64,000 bases of DNA, taken from contig CANFXV010000001.1 in NCBI GenBank assembly GCA_947451115.1, forward strand, positions 1 through 64,000, in the 5' to 3' direction. Below, piece after piece: positions 29,199 through 39,895 of this stretch. This stretch comes from Bacteroidota bacterium (GTDB lineage: Bacteria > Bacteroidota > Bacteroidia > Chitinophagales > Chitinophagaceae). Numbering within the stretch: the first letter of the stretch is position 1; the number at the start of each line of letters is the position of its first letter. The translations under genes were made by a program, and so were the position numbers. The notes under the pieces are model-generated. The model saw only the letters and a program-made list of their open reading frames with translations. It was not told where the DNA came from and ran no database searches.

Positions 29199-30716
29199 AT
29201 GAAAATTTTTAGCCCCGCACTCTCAAGATTGGCCCGATTGCGTTATTGGCGCATTGAAAATTGGGTGAAGGACCCCATCGCGGCTCAGCGTGAAGTATTG
29301 CAAGATTTAATCACGCATGGCCAGTATACACAATTTGGTTTAAAGTATCAGTTTGCCGAAACCTTTACTATCCGAAGTTTTAAAGCCACAGTGCCTATTC
29401 ATGAATATGAAGACCTCAAACCCTATATTGAACAAATCATGAATGGGGAAGAGGCAGTATTGTGGAATACACCAGTTCAATGGTTGGCAAAAAGTAGTGG
29501 GACAACCAGCGATAAAAGCAAATTTATACCGCTGACGAAAGAAAGCATCGAAGACAATCATTTTCAAGCAGCAAAAGATGTTTTAACAAGTTATTATCAT
29601 GCCATGCCTGATAGTGATTTATTAACGGGTAAGGGTTTGGTGATTGGGGGCAGTCATCAAGTGCATCCTATTAGAGAAGACATTCAGTATGGCGACCTAA
29701 GTGCCGTCTTATTACAAAATTCTCCTTTTTGGTCTGGCTTTATTAGAACACCAGAATTATCTATTGCACTAATGGATGAATGGGAAAATAAAATTGAAAG
29801 CTTGGCACAAAGCACCATTGAAGAAGATGTTACTTCCATTGCAGGCGTACCCACTTGGACCTTGGTTTTATTAAAAAGAATTTTAGAAATTACTGGCAAG
29901 CAAAACATCAAAGAAGTATGGCCAAATTTTGAATTGTATATTCACGGAGGCGTTTCTTTCACACCTTATAAAGAACAATTTAATAAAGTCATTGGTCCTA
30001 ATTGTAATTATTTAGAAATATACAATGCCAGTGAAGGATTTTTTGCTGCACAAGATAGAGTAGGTGAAGAAGGCATGCTTTTATATTTAGAGCATGGCAT
30101 TTTTTATGAATTTATGCCCATTGAAGAATATGGAAAAGAAAAGCCAATAACTTACGGTTTAAATAAAGTAGTCATTGGAAAAAATTATGCCATAGTGATT
30201 AGTACCAATGGTGGTCTTTGGCGCTACTTGGTAGGAGATACCATTCAATTTGTAAGTCTTTCACCTTTTAGAATTAAAGTAAGTGGCCGATTAAAACAGT
30301 TCATCAATGCCTTTGGTGAAGAACTCATTGCCGATAATAGTGATAAAGCCATTAGTGAGACTTGTACTACATTAGGTTTGTCTATTAAAGAATATACGGC
30401 CGCGCCAATTTATATGTCAGATGAAAATACAGGTGCTCATGAATGGCTGATTGAATTTGATGAAAACCCAAAAGACCTAGAAGCCTTTACCCTTTTATTA
30501 GATAAAAATTTACAAGCTGCGAATAGTGACTATGAAGCCAAGAGACATAAAAATATTGCCCTGGGCCTTCCGCAAATAACAGCAGTCAAAGCTGGCTGTT
30601 TTCATGAATGGCTCAAGCAAAAAGGGAAATTAGGTGGTCAACATAAAGTACCAAGACTGTCCAATGAGCGGATTTATATAGATGAAATAAAAAAAATTCA
30701 TCAAAGCTTGAAATAA
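29199..30716 (+). CDS. GH3 (auxin-responsive promoter) family acyl-adenylate ligase
   Basis: LAKSSGTTSDKSKFIPLT, YNASEGFFAAQD, WRYLVGDTIQF; similar to 51244..52764. Confidence 0.9.
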   Translation: MKIFSPALSRLARLRYWRIENWVKDPIAAQREVLQDLITHGQYTQFGLKYQFAETFTIRSFKATVPIHEYEDLKPYIEQIMNGEEAVLWNTPVQWLAKSSGTTSDKSKFIPLTKESIEDNHFQAAKDVLTSYYHAMPDSDLLTGKGLVIGGSHQVHPIREDIQYGDLSAVLLQNSPFWSGFIRTPELSIALMDEWENKIESLAQSTIEEDVTSIAGVPTWTLVLLKRILEITGKQNIKEVWPNFELYIHGGVSFTPYKEQFNKVIGPNCNYLEIYNASEGFFAAQDRVGEEGMLLYLEHGIFYEFMPIEEYGKEKPITYGLNKVVIGKNYAIVISTNGGLWRYLVGDTIQFVSLSPFRIKVSGRLKQFINAFGEELIADNSDKAISETCTTLGLSIKEYTAAPIYMSDENTGAHEWLIEFDENPKDLEAFTLLLDKNLQAANSDYEAKRHKNIALGLPQITAVKAGCFHEWLKQKGKLGGQHKVPRLSNERIYIDEIKKIHQSLK

Positions 30717-30726
30717 ACAAACTCGT

Positions 30727-30734
30727 TATCTTTG
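30727..30734 (+). promoter_or_regulatory. -7 promoter element TATCTTTG upstream of fabG
   Basis: Matches TAnnTTTG 16 nt before the fabG ATG. Confidence 0.4.
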
Positions 30735-30749
30735 TATAAATAAATAATC

Positions 30750-31505
30750 ATGAAACTACTTACTGGGAAAGTATCTATTGTAACTGGCGCTGCGCGTGGG
30801 ATTGGAGCAGCTATTGCACTAAAATTAGCAGAACAAGGAAGTCATATAGCCTTTACCTATGTAAGTGATAGTAGTGCTGCTAAAGCCAAGGACTTGGTGA
30901 CTGAAATAGAAAAATTTGGCGTGAAAGCAAAAGCTTATCAAGCCAATGCAGCCGATTTCGCAGCCTGTGAAAGTTTTGTGAATGAGGTGGTAGCACATTT
31001 TGGTACTGTAGATATTTGTGTGAACAATGCAGGCATTTCAAAAGATAATTTATTGTTACGCATGACCCCAGAACAATGGGATGATGTCATGGATACCAAT
31101 TTGAAAAGCGTATACAATATGACCAAGCAAGTAATACGTCCTATGATGAAAGCAAAGAGCGGAAGTATAATTAATATGAGTTCTATTATTGGTATCCGCG
31201 GCAATGCGGGACAAAGTAGTTATGCGGCAAGTAAGGCAGGCATTATTGGTTTTACAAAATCTATCGCATTAGAAATAGGCAGTCGCAATATAAGATGCAA
31301 TGCCATTGCGCCTGGTTTTGTAGAAACCGATATGACACATTATTTAAATGAAGGCGATGCAGGAAAAGCTTTTTTAGCTAAAATTCCCTTAGGCCGTTTT
31401 GGTAAAGCAGAAGAAATTGCCAACACCACATTATTTTTAGCAAGTGATTTAAGTAGTTATATCACCGGACAAGTCATCAGCGCTTGTGGTGGTTTGAATA
31501 TTTAA
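30750..31505 (+). CDS. fabG: 3-oxoacyl-[ACP] reductase
   Basis: TGAARGIGAAIALKLA, NNAGISKDNLLLRM, SYAASKAGIIGFTKS. Confidence 0.93.
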   Translation: MKLLTGKVSIVTGAARGIGAAIALKLAEQGSHIAFTYVSDSSAAKAKDLVTEIEKFGVKAKAYQANAADFAACESFVNEVVAHFGTVDICVNNAGISKDNLLLRMTPEQWDDVMDTNLKSVYNMTKQVIRPMMKAKSGSIINMSSIIGIRGNAGQSSYAASKAGIIGFTKSIALEIGSRNIRCNAIAPGFVETDMTHYLNEGDAGKAFLAKIPLGRFGKAEEIANTTLFLASDLSSYITGQVISACGGLNI

Positions 31506-31514
31506 TTAATCTTT

Positions 31515-32090
31515 CTAGATTCTTGCGTCAATTTCTTTTTTCAAATCGGCATAAATACTTTCTACTGTTCCTTCTCCCGTAATGCCTACTACTTTATTAA
31601 ACTGTGCATAATAAGTAGCTACCGCAGTAGTTTTATCATGGTACTCTTTAATTCTAGCGCGTATAATGGTTTCATTGGTATCATCACTTCTTCCTGAGGT
31701 TAAACCACGACCTAATAATCTTTTCACTAATTCTTCTTCACTCACTTCTAAAGCCAATACTACATTGATCTCGTTATTTTTTTCTTTCAATAAAGCATCC
31801 AAGGCAACGCACTGTGCAGTGGTGCGCGGAAAGCCATCAAATAAAAATCCTTTCGCATCAGGTCTTGCATCCATAAAATTGCCCACCATCCCAATCACTA
31901 CGGCATCAGGTACCAATTGACCAGCGTCCATTAAACGCTTTGCTTCCATGCCTAATTCAGTTTGATTGGCAATTTCTGTTCTTAATAAATTTCCCGTACT
32001 CAGATGTTGTAGTCCAAAAGATTCAATGATATGTTCACTTTGAGTTCCCTTGCCGCTGCCCGGAGGGCCAAATAAGATTAAATTAAACAT
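31515..32090 (-). CDS. adk: adenylate kinase
   Basis: LFGPPGSGKGTQSEHI, HLSTGNLLR, DGFPRTTAQC. Confidence 0.95.
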   Translation of the reverse strand: MFNLILFGPPGSGKGTQSEHIIESFGLQHLSTGNLLRTEIANQTELGMEAKRLMDAGQLVPDAVVIGMVGNFMDARPDAKGFLFDGFPRTTAQCVALDALLKEKNNEINVVLALEVSEEELVKRLLGRGLTSGRSDDTNETIIRARIKEYHDKTTAVATYYAQFNKVVGITGEGTVESIYADLKKEIDARI

Positions 32091-32203
32091 GCTGTAGAGT
32101 TGAGCTCAAAGATACTGAACTCACTTAGATTTATAAAAATTCTCCATTTTTAAATAAAAACTAAACAAAAAAGATGAATAGTTGTTAGTATTTTTACAAT
32201 CGC

Positions 32204-32728
32204 ATGAAAATGATGAATAAATTAATTGGTTCTTTACTCTTACTTAGTTTAGGGGCTTGCGCGCAAGGACCTAGCAATACCATTTTAAATAAAGCCAGTA
32301 TGTCAGCAAATAAAAATCAGTACTATTCAACTACTAATAAGGAAAAATTGGTCTTACCAGATAGTACTTGGAAACAGGTCTTATCACCGGAAGTTTACCA
32401 AATTGCAAGAGAAAAAGGCACCGAAAGGCCTTTTAGTAGTGCCTTTGAAAACAGTAAGGAAGTAGGTACTTTTCATTGTGCAGCCTGTGGCAACCCCTTG
32501 TTTAAAAGTACTGCTAAATTTGAAAGCGGTTGTGGCTGGCCTAGTTTTTTTGAACCCATCACCAAAAGTTCCATTATCTATATTCCTGACCATAGTCATG
32601 GCATGACACGTACCGAAGTAGAATGCGGAAAATGCAAAGCCCATTTAGGACATGTTTTTGAAGATGGCCCTCCTCCCACAGGATTACGTTATTGTATCAA
32701 CGGGGTGATTCTTAGTTTAGAAAAATAA
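32204..32728 (+). CDS. msrB: peptide-methionine (R)-S-oxide reductase, lipoprotein
   Basis: [47 protein letters not shown]. Confidence 0.95.
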   Translation: MKMMNKLIGSLLLLSLGACAQGPSNTILNKASMSANKNQYYSTTNKEKLVLPDSTWKQVLSPEVYQIAREKGTERPFSSAFENSKEVGTFHCAACGNPLFKSTAKFESGCGWPSFFEPITKSSIIYIPDHSHGMTRTEVECGKCKAHLGHVFEDGPPPTGLRYCINGVILSLEK

Positions 32729-32791
32729 TAGGTAGGCTTTTTTCGGTAGATCAATAAGCTGCTGCTACAATATTGACTAAATTTATGGTTT

Positions 32792-33898
32792 ATGAAAAAG
32801 CCCTCTATTTGTATTTCACCCATTGATTGGGGTTTGGGACATGCCACTCGTTGCATTACCCTAATTCAAGCTTTACAAACATTGGGCTATGAAGTATACA
32901 TTGCCACCGAAGGCTATCACGAAACTATTTTAAAAGAAGCAATACCTAATGCACATTTTTTAAAGTTAAGGGGTTATCGAATTAGGTATGCTCAATGGGG
33001 TTACACACTTCCTATCTTACTTCTATTTCAGCTGCCTCAAATTATCTATAGTATCCTCTATGAATACAGGTGGCTGAAAAAAGCAGAAGCCCAATATCAA
33101 TTTGACATTATTATTTCTGATAATCGTTTTGGATTTTATCATAAATCAGTGCCCTCTGTATTTATTACCCATCAATTAAATTTACAAATGCATTTTGAAG
33201 TAGCTACGCGTTTATTTCAAAAAATACAATATGCATGGTTAAAACGTTTTACGGCTTGTTGGATTCCAGATATGGAAGGCAGCAATAATTTATCGGGCAT
33301 TTTAGCCAATCCAAACCATAAACCTAGTATTCCCTTATGGTATATGGGTTGCTTGTCTAGACTGATTCATACGCCTAGCCGTATTGCGGATCTAAATAAT
33401 GCAAGGCCAACTGTATTTTTAGGTATTGTTTCTGGACCAGAGCCACAAAGAACCTTGTTTGAAAATTTATTATGGAAAGTGGGAAATAAATTAACTATTC
33501 CATTTGTAGTGATTGCTGGTAGGCCTTCTAAAGACGAACCTAATAAAATAATTGAGGAAAATATAAGTGCAACACTATATGCACATTTAGCAGCGCCTGA
33601 ATTAGTTAAGGAAATTAAACGTGCAGAATTTATTATTTGTAGAGGGGGTTATACTACTTTGATGGAATTAATTCCATTTGGTAAAAAACTAATTTTTATT
33701 CCTACGCCCGGACAAACAGAGCAATTATATCTAGGAAAATTATGGCAAGAAAAAAAATGGGCGCTTTGTTATGCACAAGAATATTTTAATTTAAGTGTTG
33801 CTTTAAAAGAAGCAAGTACTTTTAATTTTCAAGCCCCTCCCTTTATTGATTTTTCAACAGAAGATCTTAAAACTGCCCTAAAGCAACTAACTTTATAA
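32792..33898 (+). CDS. glycosyltransferase (GT-B, MurG/UDP-GlcNAc-transferase-like)
   Basis: PIDWGLGHATRCITLIQAL; ICRGGYTTLMELIPFGKKLIFIPTPGQTEQ. Confidence 0.8.
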   Translation: MKKPSICISPIDWGLGHATRCITLIQALQTLGYEVYIATEGYHETILKEAIPNAHFLKLRGYRIRYAQWGYTLPILLLFQLPQIIYSILYEYRWLKKAEAQYQFDIIISDNRFGFYHKSVPSVFITHQLNLQMHFEVATRLFQKIQYAWLKRFTACWIPDMEGSNNLSGILANPNHKPSIPLWYMGCLSRLIHTPSRIADLNNARPTVFLGIVSGPEPQRTLFENLLWKVGNKLTIPFVVIAGRPSKDEPNKIIEENISATLYAHLAAPELVKEIKRAEFIICRGGYTTLMELIPFGKKLIFIPTPGQTEQLYLGKLWQEKKWALCYAQEYFNLSVALKEASTFNFQAPPFIDFSTEDLKTALKQLTL

Positions 33899-33900
33899 AT

Positions 33901-34956
33901 ATGGCAGTTCAAAAAATTAACATCGATGCATTTATAGATGATCCGTCTACAGCACTTATCATTGATGTAAGAAGTCCTGCAGAATTTGAACATGCACATA
34001 TTCCGACTGCATTGAACCTACCTTTATTCAACAATGAAGAACGTGCCCTTATTGGGACCACTTATAAAAAACAAAGTAGAGAAGACGCTATCAAAGCAGG
34101 TTTGCCCCTTTTTGGAAACAAGATGCTGGGTATGATTGAAACAGTAGAAAATTGGATGAAAGAAAATCAGCAAAAGAACACTAGTCACAAACCTTCTATT
34201 TATGTGCATTGCTGGAGAGGTGGTATGCGCAGTGCCGCGGTGGCTTGGTTATTGGATTTATATGGATATAAAGTAATTCAATTGACAGGCGGATACAAGG
34301 CTTACCGTAATTGGGTATTGGCTCAATTTGATTTGTCTTATCATTTGAAAGTAATAGGTGGTTATACAGGTTCCGGAAAAACAGAAATTTTACATGCGCT
34401 AGAAAATAGAAAGCATCGTGTAATTGATTTGGAAGGATTGGCGCATCATAAAGGATCGGCATTTGGTGCCATTGGACAACCCGACCAGCCCTCACAAGAA
34501 ATGTTTGAAAATTTATTAGCTCAATCATTACATGAACAAGCCAAACACAAGGAGCCTATTTGGATAGAAGATGAAAGTCAAAGAATTGGCACTGTTATGA
34601 TTCCAGCCAATTTGTTTCATTTATTAAGAAATAGTACCTGTTATTTTTTAACTATTCCATTTGAAGAAAGGCTTAATTTTATTTTGGAGGGCTATGGAAA
34701 ATTTGATAAGGAAAGTTTAATGAATGCCACTTTAAGAATTCAAAAAAGATTGGGTGGCCTGGAAACAAAAAACGCCATCAATTTTATTATTGAAGGTGCC
34801 TACAAAGAAGCCTTTGCTATTTTATTAAAATACTATGACAAATGGTATGAAAAAAATGCGAAAAATCAAACCTTACCTAAAGTAGCACTAATACCTATCA
34901 TCAGTGAAAAAGTAGATCCGCTGTTGAATGCCGCTTTAATTGAAAAAATTAAATAG
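33901..34956 (+). CDS. mnmH: tRNA 2-selenouridine synthase
   Basis: Rhodanese domain with HCWRGGMRS plus P-loop GGYTGSGKTEIL. Confidence 0.92.
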   Translation: MAVQKINIDAFIDDPSTALIIDVRSPAEFEHAHIPTALNLPLFNNEERALIGTTYKKQSREDAIKAGLPLFGNKMLGMIETVENWMKENQQKNTSHKPSIYVHCWRGGMRSAAVAWLLDLYGYKVIQLTGGYKAYRNWVLAQFDLSYHLKVIGGYTGSGKTEILHALENRKHRVIDLEGLAHHKGSAFGAIGQPDQPSQEMFENLLAQSLHEQAKHKEPIWIEDESQRIGTVMIPANLFHLLRNSTCYFLTIPFEERLNFILEGYGKFDKESLMNATLRIQKRLGGLETKNAINFIIEGAYKEAFAILLKYYDKWYEKNAKNQTLPKVALIPIISEKVDPLLNAALIEKIK

Positions 34957-35014
34957 CTGATGTGGATCATTGACAAAAATGTATCAGTTTTGATTAACTT
35001 TAGTTTTTAATACT

Positions 35015-35578
35015 ATGCAACAATTATTGGCTTGGTGGTTATTTACTGTTCGAGGTTGGAAAATTGAAGGCAAATTTCATTTTGAATTGCCTAAGTCCAT
35101 CATTATTGTAGCACCTCATACCCATAGTGTTGATTTTTTCGTGGGCCTAGGCATTCGTAAAAGGATGCATTTTGAATTTGTACACTTTTTAGGCAAGCGT
35201 GAATTATTTTGGCCTCCCTTGGGTTGGTTTTTGCGTTCCTTAGGCGCCTATCCTGTGGATAGACACCAACAGCATAATATGGTAGACCAAGTGGTAGCCA
35301 TTTTTAATAAAAAAGAGCGCTTTCATCTTGCCTTGTCGCCAGAAGGTACCCGCAAAAAGGTGACTAAACTTAGATCGGGCTTTTATCATATTGCTAAAAA
35401 AGCCAATGTCCCCATTGTCATGGTAGGACTGGATTTTGGGTCCAGAAGGGTAGTTTTTGCAGAACCCTTTTTCCTCTCTGAAGACGAAAAAGCCGATAAG
35501 CATAAAATTGTGCAATTTTTTAAGGGTTTTAAGGGATATATTCCTAATTTGGGCATTACGGAAGACTTACTAGACTAG
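35015..35578 (+). CDS. lysophospholipid acyltransferase family protein
   Basis: VAPHTHSVDFFVG (HxxxxD variant), LSPEGTRKKV. Confidence 0.85.
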   Translation: MQQLLAWWLFTVRGWKIEGKFHFELPKSIIIVAPHTHSVDFFVGLGIRKRMHFEFVHFLGKRELFWPPLGWFLRSLGAYPVDRHQQHNMVDQVVAIFNKKERFHLALSPEGTRKKVTKLRSGFYHIAKKANVPIVMVGLDFGSRRVVFAEPFFLSEDEKADKHKIVQFFKGFKGYIPNLGITEDLLD

Positions 35579-35603
35579 GGGGCTTGCTTTAACAAAATAT
35601 TGT

Positions 35604-35633
35604 TTTGCCTTATAAACTATATTAGTATTTTTG
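35604..35633 (+). promoter_or_regulatory. Bacteroidota-type promoter (-33 TTTG, -7 TATTTTTG, 18-nt spacer)
   Basis: TTTG at 35604-35607, TATTTTTG at 35626-35633, upstream of OmpA gene. Confidence 0.55.
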
Positions 35634-35677
35634 CCCTAGCCTAGTGCTATTGAAAATTAATTAAAAACAATTACAGT

Positions 35678-36568
35678 ATGAAAAGTAGAATTTATTTAGC
35701 CCTTGCCATTGTATGCTTAGGTGCTTATTCTTGTGTAAGTCCTAAAAAGCTAGAAGAAGCAGAAGCAAAATATGGTCAATTAAATGGCGCTTATGCAGAA
35801 TTACAAGGTAAATACCGTGATGCACAAGATGCCATCACTAAAAGTAAGACAGACGCTGAAAGAGCTGCTGACAAAACCAAATCATTACAAAGCACGATTG
35901 ATGATTTAAACAAACAAGTTGATTTCTTAAAATCAAATAACAATGTTGTTTTAAGTCAATTAAAAGATATGTCTGTGGTAACAGGTGCACAAGCAGAAAG
36001 CATTAAAAAATCATTGGATAATATCGGCGCTAAAGATTTATACATTCAAGGTTTACAAAGTACGATGGCACGTAAAGATTCTATCAACATGAACTTGGTG
36101 ATGAATTTGAAGGGTGCCATTGGAGATTTAAACGATGGCGACATCAATGTGAAAGTGGACAAAGGAGTAGTTTATGTAGACATTTCTGATAAATTATTGT
36201 TTAAAAGCGGCAGCTTCAACATTACTGATAAAGCTAAAGTGGTCTTAGGTAAAGTTGCTAAAGTATTGGCTGCTCAACCAGGCATTGAATTCATGGTGGA
36301 AGGACATACCGATACCAAACAATTGATTAGCGGTGGTAATTTAATGGAAGACAACTGGGATTTAAGTGTGAAAAGAGCCACTACCATTGTTCGTGTATTA
36401 CAAGAAACTTATGGTATCGATCCTAAGCGTATGACTGCAGCAGGAAGAAGTGAATATGTTCCTGTTACTGAAAACGATACACCAGAGCATAGAGCTGCAA
36501 ATCGCAGAACAAGAATTGTGATCCTTCCTCAGTTAGATCAATTCTTTAAATTATTAGAGAAGAAATAG
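35678..36568 (+). CDS. OmpA family lipoprotein with coiled-coil N-terminus
   Basis: Lipobox-like AYSCVS; C-terminal EGHTDTKQ...AAGRSEYVPV...NRRTRIVI. Confidence 0.9.
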   Translation: MKSRIYLALAIVCLGAYSCVSPKKLEEAEAKYGQLNGAYAELQGKYRDAQDAITKSKTDAERAADKTKSLQSTIDDLNKQVDFLKSNNNVVLSQLKDMSVVTGAQAESIKKSLDNIGAKDLYIQGLQSTMARKDSINMNLVMNLKGAIGDLNDGDINVKVDKGVVYVDISDKLLFKSGSFNITDKAKVVLGKVAKVLAAQPGIEFMVEGHTDTKQLISGGNLMEDNWDLSVKRATTIVRVLQETYGIDPKRMTAAGRSEYVPVTENDTPEHRAANRRTRIVILPQLDQFFKLLEKK

Positions 36569-36595
36569 TTTCTTTTCCTCTACTTTAAATTATTA

Positions 36596-36630
36596 AAAAC
36601 CCTTCCCGTTAATTCGGGAGGGGTTTTTTT
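36596..36630 (+). terminator. intrinsic terminator
   Basis: ACCCTTCCCG...CGGGAGGGGT followed by T tract. Confidence 0.85.
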
Positions 36631-36697
36631 ATAAAATTTTCTTTTTTAGTTTTCCACCTCTTAGTAGAATGAAAATTCTTGCCCGTATCTTCGTTCC

Positions 36698-39034
36698 ATG
36701 CAAGAAGCGTATTTGAATGGATTAAATGAAAAGCAAAAAGAAGCCGTTTTACATCTAAAAGGGCCGCTAATGATTATAGCTGGTGCTGGTAGTGGTAAAA
36801 CAAAGGTATTGACTACGCGGATTGCTCATTTAATGCATAGTGGTGTAGATGCTTTCAATATATTGGCACTCACCTTTACCAATAAGGCCGCTGCTGAAAT
36901 GAAAGAGCGTGTCGAAAAGGCCTTGGGCAATACCGATGCACGTAATTTATACATAGGCACTTTTCATAGTGTTTTTTCAAGAATTTTAAGAGCAGAAGCA
37001 GACAAGCTTGGCTATCCTAAAAGCTTTACCATTTATGATACAGACGATTCGCGATCAGTTATTAAAGCTGTGGTGAATGATATGGGCTTAGATGATAAAT
37101 TGTACAAGCCCAATATTGTGCATAATCGTATCTCGAGTGCAAAGAATGCCTTAGTAGGTCCTGCTGAATATTCCATGGATACTTTTTTAAAGCAAGAGGA
37201 TGCAAGATCAAACCGTCCTGCCATTGCTGAAATTTATGCAAGTTATGCGGCACGCTGTTTTAAAAACGGCGCTATGGATTTTGATGATTTACTTTTTAAA
37301 ATGCACGAGCTCTTACAAAACTTTCCAGAAGTATTGCATAAATACCAACATAAGTTTAAATATATTTTAATTGATGAGTACCAGGATACCAATCCAGTTC
37401 AATACCAGATTGCTAAATTATTAGCTGCGGTTCATGAAAACTTATGTGTGGTGGGTGATGATGCACAAAGTATTTATAGTTTCCGCGGTGCTACGATTGA
37501 AAATATTTTACAGTTTCAGAAAGACTATGATGATGTAAAGCTAGTGAAGTTGGAACAAAATTACAGAAGCAGCCAGTCCATCATTGGCGTAGCCAATCAT
37601 GTCATCAAAAATAATATTGGACAGATTCCTAAAGAATTGTGGACCGAAAATGAAGCCGGCGATAAATTAAAATTAGTCCGCACCATGACGGACAATGATG
37701 AAGGAAAATTTGTTGCCGATGCCATTCAAGAAAATAAATTAAGAAATCATTTTTACAATAAAGATTTTGCCATTTTATACCGAACCAATGCACAAAGTAG
37801 ATCCTTTGAGGAAAGCCTAAGAAGAACAGGCATTGCTTATAAGATCTATGGTGGGCTTAGCTTCTATCAAAGAAAAGAAATTAAAGATTACATCGCTTAT
37901 TTACGCATCATTGTCAATACCAAGGACGAAGAGGGTCTGAAAAGAATCATTAATTATCCTGCAAGAGGCATTGGAAAAACAACGATGGAAAAATGTTTAG
38001 TGATCGCAGGGGAACAAAATATTACTTTTTTTGAAGTACTAGAAAAAGCAAAGGCCTTTGGATTTAAAGCAGGCACCCTTACTGCTATTGAGGAGTTTGT
38101 GACGATGATTAAATATTTTCAAAATCAACTCACCAAGCACAATGCCTATGATGTAGCAGTGCAGGTGGGTAAGCACACCAATATTGTTAAAGAATTATTT
38201 ACAGACAAATCCACAGAAGGATTGGCACGTTATGAAAACATTCAAGAATTATTGAACTCTATTAAAGAATGGACCGAAAGCCCAAGCAATGAAGATGGAG
38301 AATTGGGGGACATCAGTTTAGGCGCCTACTTACAACAAATTACACTCATCACCGATGCAGACAATGATACAGGCAATGAAGACACGGTAAAATTAATGAC
38401 GGTGCATGCCGCTAAAGGTTTGGAATTTGCTTGTGTATTTTTAGTAGGCTTGGAAGAATCTTTATTTCCCAGCGGCATGAGCGTAAACACACGTGAAGAA
38501 TTAGAAGAAGAAAGAAGATTATTTTATGTAGCAGTTACTAGAGCCAAAAAACATTTATGGTTGACCTATGCCAACACGCGTTATAGATATGGACAATTGG
38601 TTCAAAACGATCCAAGCCGTTTTATCGATGAAATGCCCGAAGACCAAATTGATAAAACAAGTTCGGGTGGTGGCGCAAGAAATCAAAGTAGTGGTTGGGG
38701 ATCCACTTACGATAGAATGCATGGAGGGAACAATAGAAGCTGGAACGATCCTGATAAAACAACTGCTAAAAAAACGGAGGGCAGCAAACCCAGTTATTTG
38801 CCTGTAGTGGCCCCGCATACCTTGAACAAAAATCATATCCCTTCAGATAATTTTACCCCCTGTGATCCAACAGTCTTAGAGGCTGGCTTTAAAATTGAAC
38901 ATCAAAAATTTGGATTTGGGGTAATTAAAGAAATTGAAGGGTCGGCGCACAATCCCATTGCCATTATTCTTTTTGATAAAAATGGGGAGAAAAAGATCAT
39001 GCTGAACTACGCTAAGCTGAGTATTGTACCCTAA
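36698..39034 (+). CDS. UvrD/PcrA-type ATP-dependent DNA helicase
   Basis: GAGSGKTKVLTTRIAHL, DEYQDTNPVQY, GDDAQSIYSFRGA, LMTVHAAKGLEF, YVAVTRAKK. Confidence 0.95.
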   Translation: MQEAYLNGLNEKQKEAVLHLKGPLMIIAGAGSGKTKVLTTRIAHLMHSGVDAFNILALTFTNKAAAEMKERVEKALGNTDARNLYIGTFHSVFSRILRAEADKLGYPKSFTIYDTDDSRSVIKAVVNDMGLDDKLYKPNIVHNRISSAKNALVGPAEYSMDTFLKQEDARSNRPAIAEIYASYAARCFKNGAMDFDDLLFKMHELLQNFPEVLHKYQHKFKYILIDEYQDTNPVQYQIAKLLAAVHENLCVVGDDAQSIYSFRGATIENILQFQKDYDDVKLVKLEQNYRSSQSIIGVANHVIKNNIGQIPKELWTENEAGDKLKLVRTMTDNDEGKFVADAIQENKLRNHFYNKDFAILYRTNAQSRSFEESLRRTGIAYKIYGGLSFYQRKEIKDYIAYLRIIVNTKDEEGLKRIINYPARGIGKTTMEKCLVIAGEQNITFFEVLEKAKAFGFKAGTLTAIEEFVTMIKYFQNQLTKHNAYDVAVQVGKHTNIVKELFTDKSTEGLARYENIQELLNSIKEWTESPSNEDGELGDISLGAYLQQITLITDADNDTGNEDTVKLMTVHAAKGLEFACVFLVGLEESLFPSGMSVNTREELEEERRLFYVAVTRAKKHLWLTYANTRYRYGQLVQNDPSRFIDEMPEDQIDKTSSGGGARNQSSGWGSTYDRMHGGNNRSWNDPDKTTAKKTEGSKPSYLPVVAPHTLNKNHIPSDNFTPCDPTVLEAGFKIEHQKFGFGVIKEIEGSAHNPIAIILFDKNGEKKIMLNYAKLSIVP

Positions 39035-39138
39035 AGTCTTTCGATATCGGAAAAATAAAGGGTCAATTCAACTAAAGCAGTTCTCCTGCTGCCCTTTTTG
39101 ATTATTTTTGTAGGGCATTTGCACTAAAATTTGAAATT

Positions 39139-39738
39139 ATGATTACTACAGGCAATACCATCGTGAGTATTTATACCGAAATGACCCCAAATCCAGAAAC
39201 CATGAAGTTTGTGGCCAATAAGCTTTTGTACCCTGGAAAGAGCATCGATATTGCGGATGAAAGTTTAGCCATTGCTTCTCCTTTAGCCAAAGAGTTATTT
39301 AGTTTCCCTTTTATTAAAAGCGTTTTTATAGCAAGTAATTTTATTACCCTTACCAAGACCACTGAAAATGAAGATTGGCAGGATGTAATTCCAACCATTA
39401 AAACCTTTTTAAAAGAATTTTTAGAAGCGGGGGGCGTGGTCGTGAACGAAGAAGAAATTGCAAAAATTAAACAAGAGGCCACTAATACCGTGCACGCGGA
39501 TGATGATGATGTAGTAAAGCGTGTAAAAGAATTACTAGAAAATTATGTGAAGCCCGCAGTAGAAATGGATGGTGGTGCCATCCAATTTAAAAGTTATAAC
39601 GACGGCATTGTAAATTTAATGTTGCAAGGCTCTTGCAGCGGATGCCCTTCTAGTATGGTTACTTTAAAAGCAGGTATTGAAGGCATGATGAAGCGCATGA
39701 TACCTGAAGTCAAAGAAGTAGTAGCCGAGGCCGAGTAA
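39139..39738 (+). CDS. NfuA/NifU-like Fe-S scaffold protein
   Basis: Nfu N-terminal domain and C-terminal GSCSGCPSSMVTLKAGIEGMM. Confidence 0.92.
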   Translation: MITTGNTIVSIYTEMTPNPETMKFVANKLLYPGKSIDIADESLAIASPLAKELFSFPFIKSVFIASNFITLTKTTENEDWQDVIPTIKTFLKEFLEAGGVVVNEEEIAKIKQEATNTVHADDDDVVKRVKELLENYVKPAVEMDGGAIQFKSYNDGIVNLMLQGSCSGCPSSMVTLKAGIEGMMKRMIPEVKEVVAEAE

Positions 39739-39739
39739 G

Positions 39740-39780
39740 TTTTTATATTTTCTTTTATTAAATTAAAGAAAATATAAAAA
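39740..39780. repeat. perfect 16-bp inverted repeat after nfu gene
   Basis: TTTTTATATTTTCTTT / AAAGAAAATATAAAAA. Confidence 0.75.
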
Positions 39781-39895
39781 TCCCTCTAATGATTTATTCA
39801 AAAATTATAAATTTTTGAAATACTTATATCTTTCTTTTTTAAAATGAAAAAAGAATTTGCCTTCTAATGATTTTGTTCGAAAATGAATTATGCAT

